Positions 63,239 to 64,000 of a DNA stretch of 64,000 nucleotides are shown in pieces. Made by a program: the position numbers and the translations under genes. The DNA lies in contig NC_007775.1 of the NCBI RefSeq assembly GCF_000013205.1, positions 1,794,501-1,858,500 of the forward strand, in the 5' to 3' direction. The notes below the pieces were generated by a model. It was not told the origin of the DNA. It saw only the letters and a list, made by a program, of their open reading frames with translations, and ran no database searches. This stretch comes from Synechococcus sp. JA-3-3Ab (GTDB lineage: Bacteria > Cyanobacteriota > Cyanobacteriia > Thermostichales > Thermostichaceae). The number at the start of each line of letters is the position of its first letter. The first letter of the stretch is position 1.

Positions 63239-64000
63239 CTAGGAGGCTTCTATAGGGAGAGTATGGCATGCCAGCTTCTGGCAGACAGCCTGGCGCAGGA
63301 AATGAGCTAAGGCCGCCACGCAGTCTTGATCCTCAAGAAGCAGGTCGCGCCGCTCTTGGATTTGCTGAGCGATTTGCTGCCGAAATTGGGGATCCGTTCC
63401 CAGTTGTACGGCCAGCTCTTCGTAGCGCTGGAGGTCTGGGGCAATTAGAAGCTCAAGGCCCATTCTTTTGAGGATGGCGTAGGTGTGGCGGCCCCGCAGG
63501 AACCGGCCAGGGCAGGTGACCACCGGCAAGCCGGCAGCAATGGCTTCCAGGGTGGTGATCCCGCCCGACCAGCCGTAGGAGTCCAGCATGACGTCAGCGC
63601 AGCGATTGAGATCCAGGTAGTCTTGGTGGTCCAAGGCGGGCAGGATTCGACAGTGGTCTTCCACCGCAAGACCATAGCTGGAAAAGATGGAGGCAAGCCG
63701 CTGCCAGAAGCGCTGACCAATGGCAGCATTGGGCAAGGCCAGGAAGACAAATTGGGCCCTGGGCACTTGCCGAGCAATAGCTGGAAAAAGGTAGTCGTAT
63801 TGCGGCAGGTACTTGCCCAAATACTGGCAGGTGAGATAGACAACGGCCTCTTGAGGCAGACCAAAGTCCTGGCGGTAACGTCTCTGGGGAGGCAAAACGG
63901 GCTTTTCAAAACAGGTACCCAGGTGGGGCAGCCGGACCAAGGTTTCGCTGTAGTGGGCCTGCCCATTTTCAGGCTCCATGAGGTCGCTGGAGAGAAAGTA
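63239..64000 (-). CDS. SPINDLY-like glycosyltransferase, 5' end outside window
   Basis: The last 254 codons of a larger gene; the frame stays open to the window edge, with YFLSSDL preceding MEPENGQAHYSETLVRLPHLG. Blocks FPAIARQVPRAQFVFLALPN, CRILPALDHQDYLDLNRCADVMLDSYGWSGGITTLEAIAAGLPVVT and GRHTYAILKRMGL match the C-terminal GT41 domain of O-GlcNAc-transferase-like proteins in bacteria. The missing N-terminus probably contains TPR units. It lies just beyond the right edge of duplication copy B. Confidence 0.85.
   Translation of the reverse strand, partial: YFLSSDLMEPENGQAHYSETLVRLPHLGTCFEKPVLPPQRRYRQDFGLPQEAVVYLTCQYLGKYLPQYDYLFPAIARQVPRAQFVFLALPNAAIGQRFWQRLASIFSSYGLAVEDHCRILPALDHQDYLDLNRCADVMLDSYGWSGGITTLEAIAAGLPVVTCPGRFLRGRHTYAILKRMGLELLIAPDLQRYEELAVQLGTDPQFRQQIAQQIQERRDLLLEDQDCVAALAHFLRQAVCQKLACHTLPIEAS

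Overview
The window is a roughly 60% GC cyanobacterial chromosome segment. Supporting evidence is psbA (photosystem II D1), petB/petD (cytochrome b6f), apcE (phycobilisome core linker), a phycobilin lyase, ntcA, UPF0182 and DUF2103 proteins, and a cyanobacterial-type nif cluster with cnfR, fdxH and several cyanobacteria-specific nif-associated proteins. The palindrome GGGATCCC is scattered through genes and spacers at very high density, a HIP variant I associate with the hot-spring Synechococcus JA-3-3Ab / JA-2-3B'a group. A unicellular, diazotrophic, thermophilic Synechococcus of that group is my inference; the exact strain is not proven.

Layout. 1-6.2 kb: tail-anchored protein, bilin lyase, ctpA (D1 C-terminal protease) divergent from petB-petD, leuB, and ntcA with an NtcA box in its own promoter. 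6.3-17.4 kb: M61 peptidase, a membrane-anchored PD-(D/E)XK nuclease-like protein in AT-rich DNA, an orphan DUF4384-like protein, uracil phosphoribosyltransferase, a degenerate HAD protein, a TPR protein, an AT-rich pair (J-domain membrane protein and a probably frameshifted protein), a DUF2103 protein and a radical SAM/PDZ protein. 17.4-27.9 kb: UPF0182, psbA, ruvB, apcE, a TPR-GT61 protein and tRNA-Leu(UAA). 28-29.3 kb: MFS transporter. 29.4-49.5 kb: the nif cluster. 49.5-52.6 kb: molybdate genes mop, modA and modBC. 52.6-54.5 kb: a cbiG-cobJ fusion. 54.6-63.2 kb: a truncated VOC gene joined to a second copy of the 3' end of UPF0182, psbA, ruvB, apcE, TPR-GT61 and tRNA-Leu. The window ends inside a SPINDLY-like glycosyltransferase.

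How the genes work together. The nif cluster runs in two arms from a 0.77-kb intergenic region. The left arm is nifB-fdxN-nifS-nifU-nifH-nifD-nifK-nifV-[49-aa ORF]-nifZ-nifT. The right arm is an Asr1405-like gene, dps, DUF2949, Mo-nitro_C, nifE-nifN-nifX, DUF269, CCE_0567-like, nifW, fdxH, feoA, a small unknown, and cnfR. Together they supply FeMo-cofactor assembly, Fe-S supply, electron donors and the activator, with molybdate import immediately downstream. hesA/hesB and nifP are absent from their usual places.

The most striking structure is the dispersed segmental duplication of about 8.5 kb (19242-27934 and 54846-63237). The first 1.85 kb (UPF0182 3' end, psbA promoter and nearly all of psbA) is almost identical between copies, whereas ruvB, apcE and especially TPR-GT61 have diverged, suggesting ongoing gene conversion centred on psbA. 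The left breakpoint falls on a GGATCCCC site. Other items of interest are an unannotated-looking 49-aa ORF translationally coupled between nifV and nifZ, the membrane-anchored nuclease-like protein, and a set of palindromic candidate operators.
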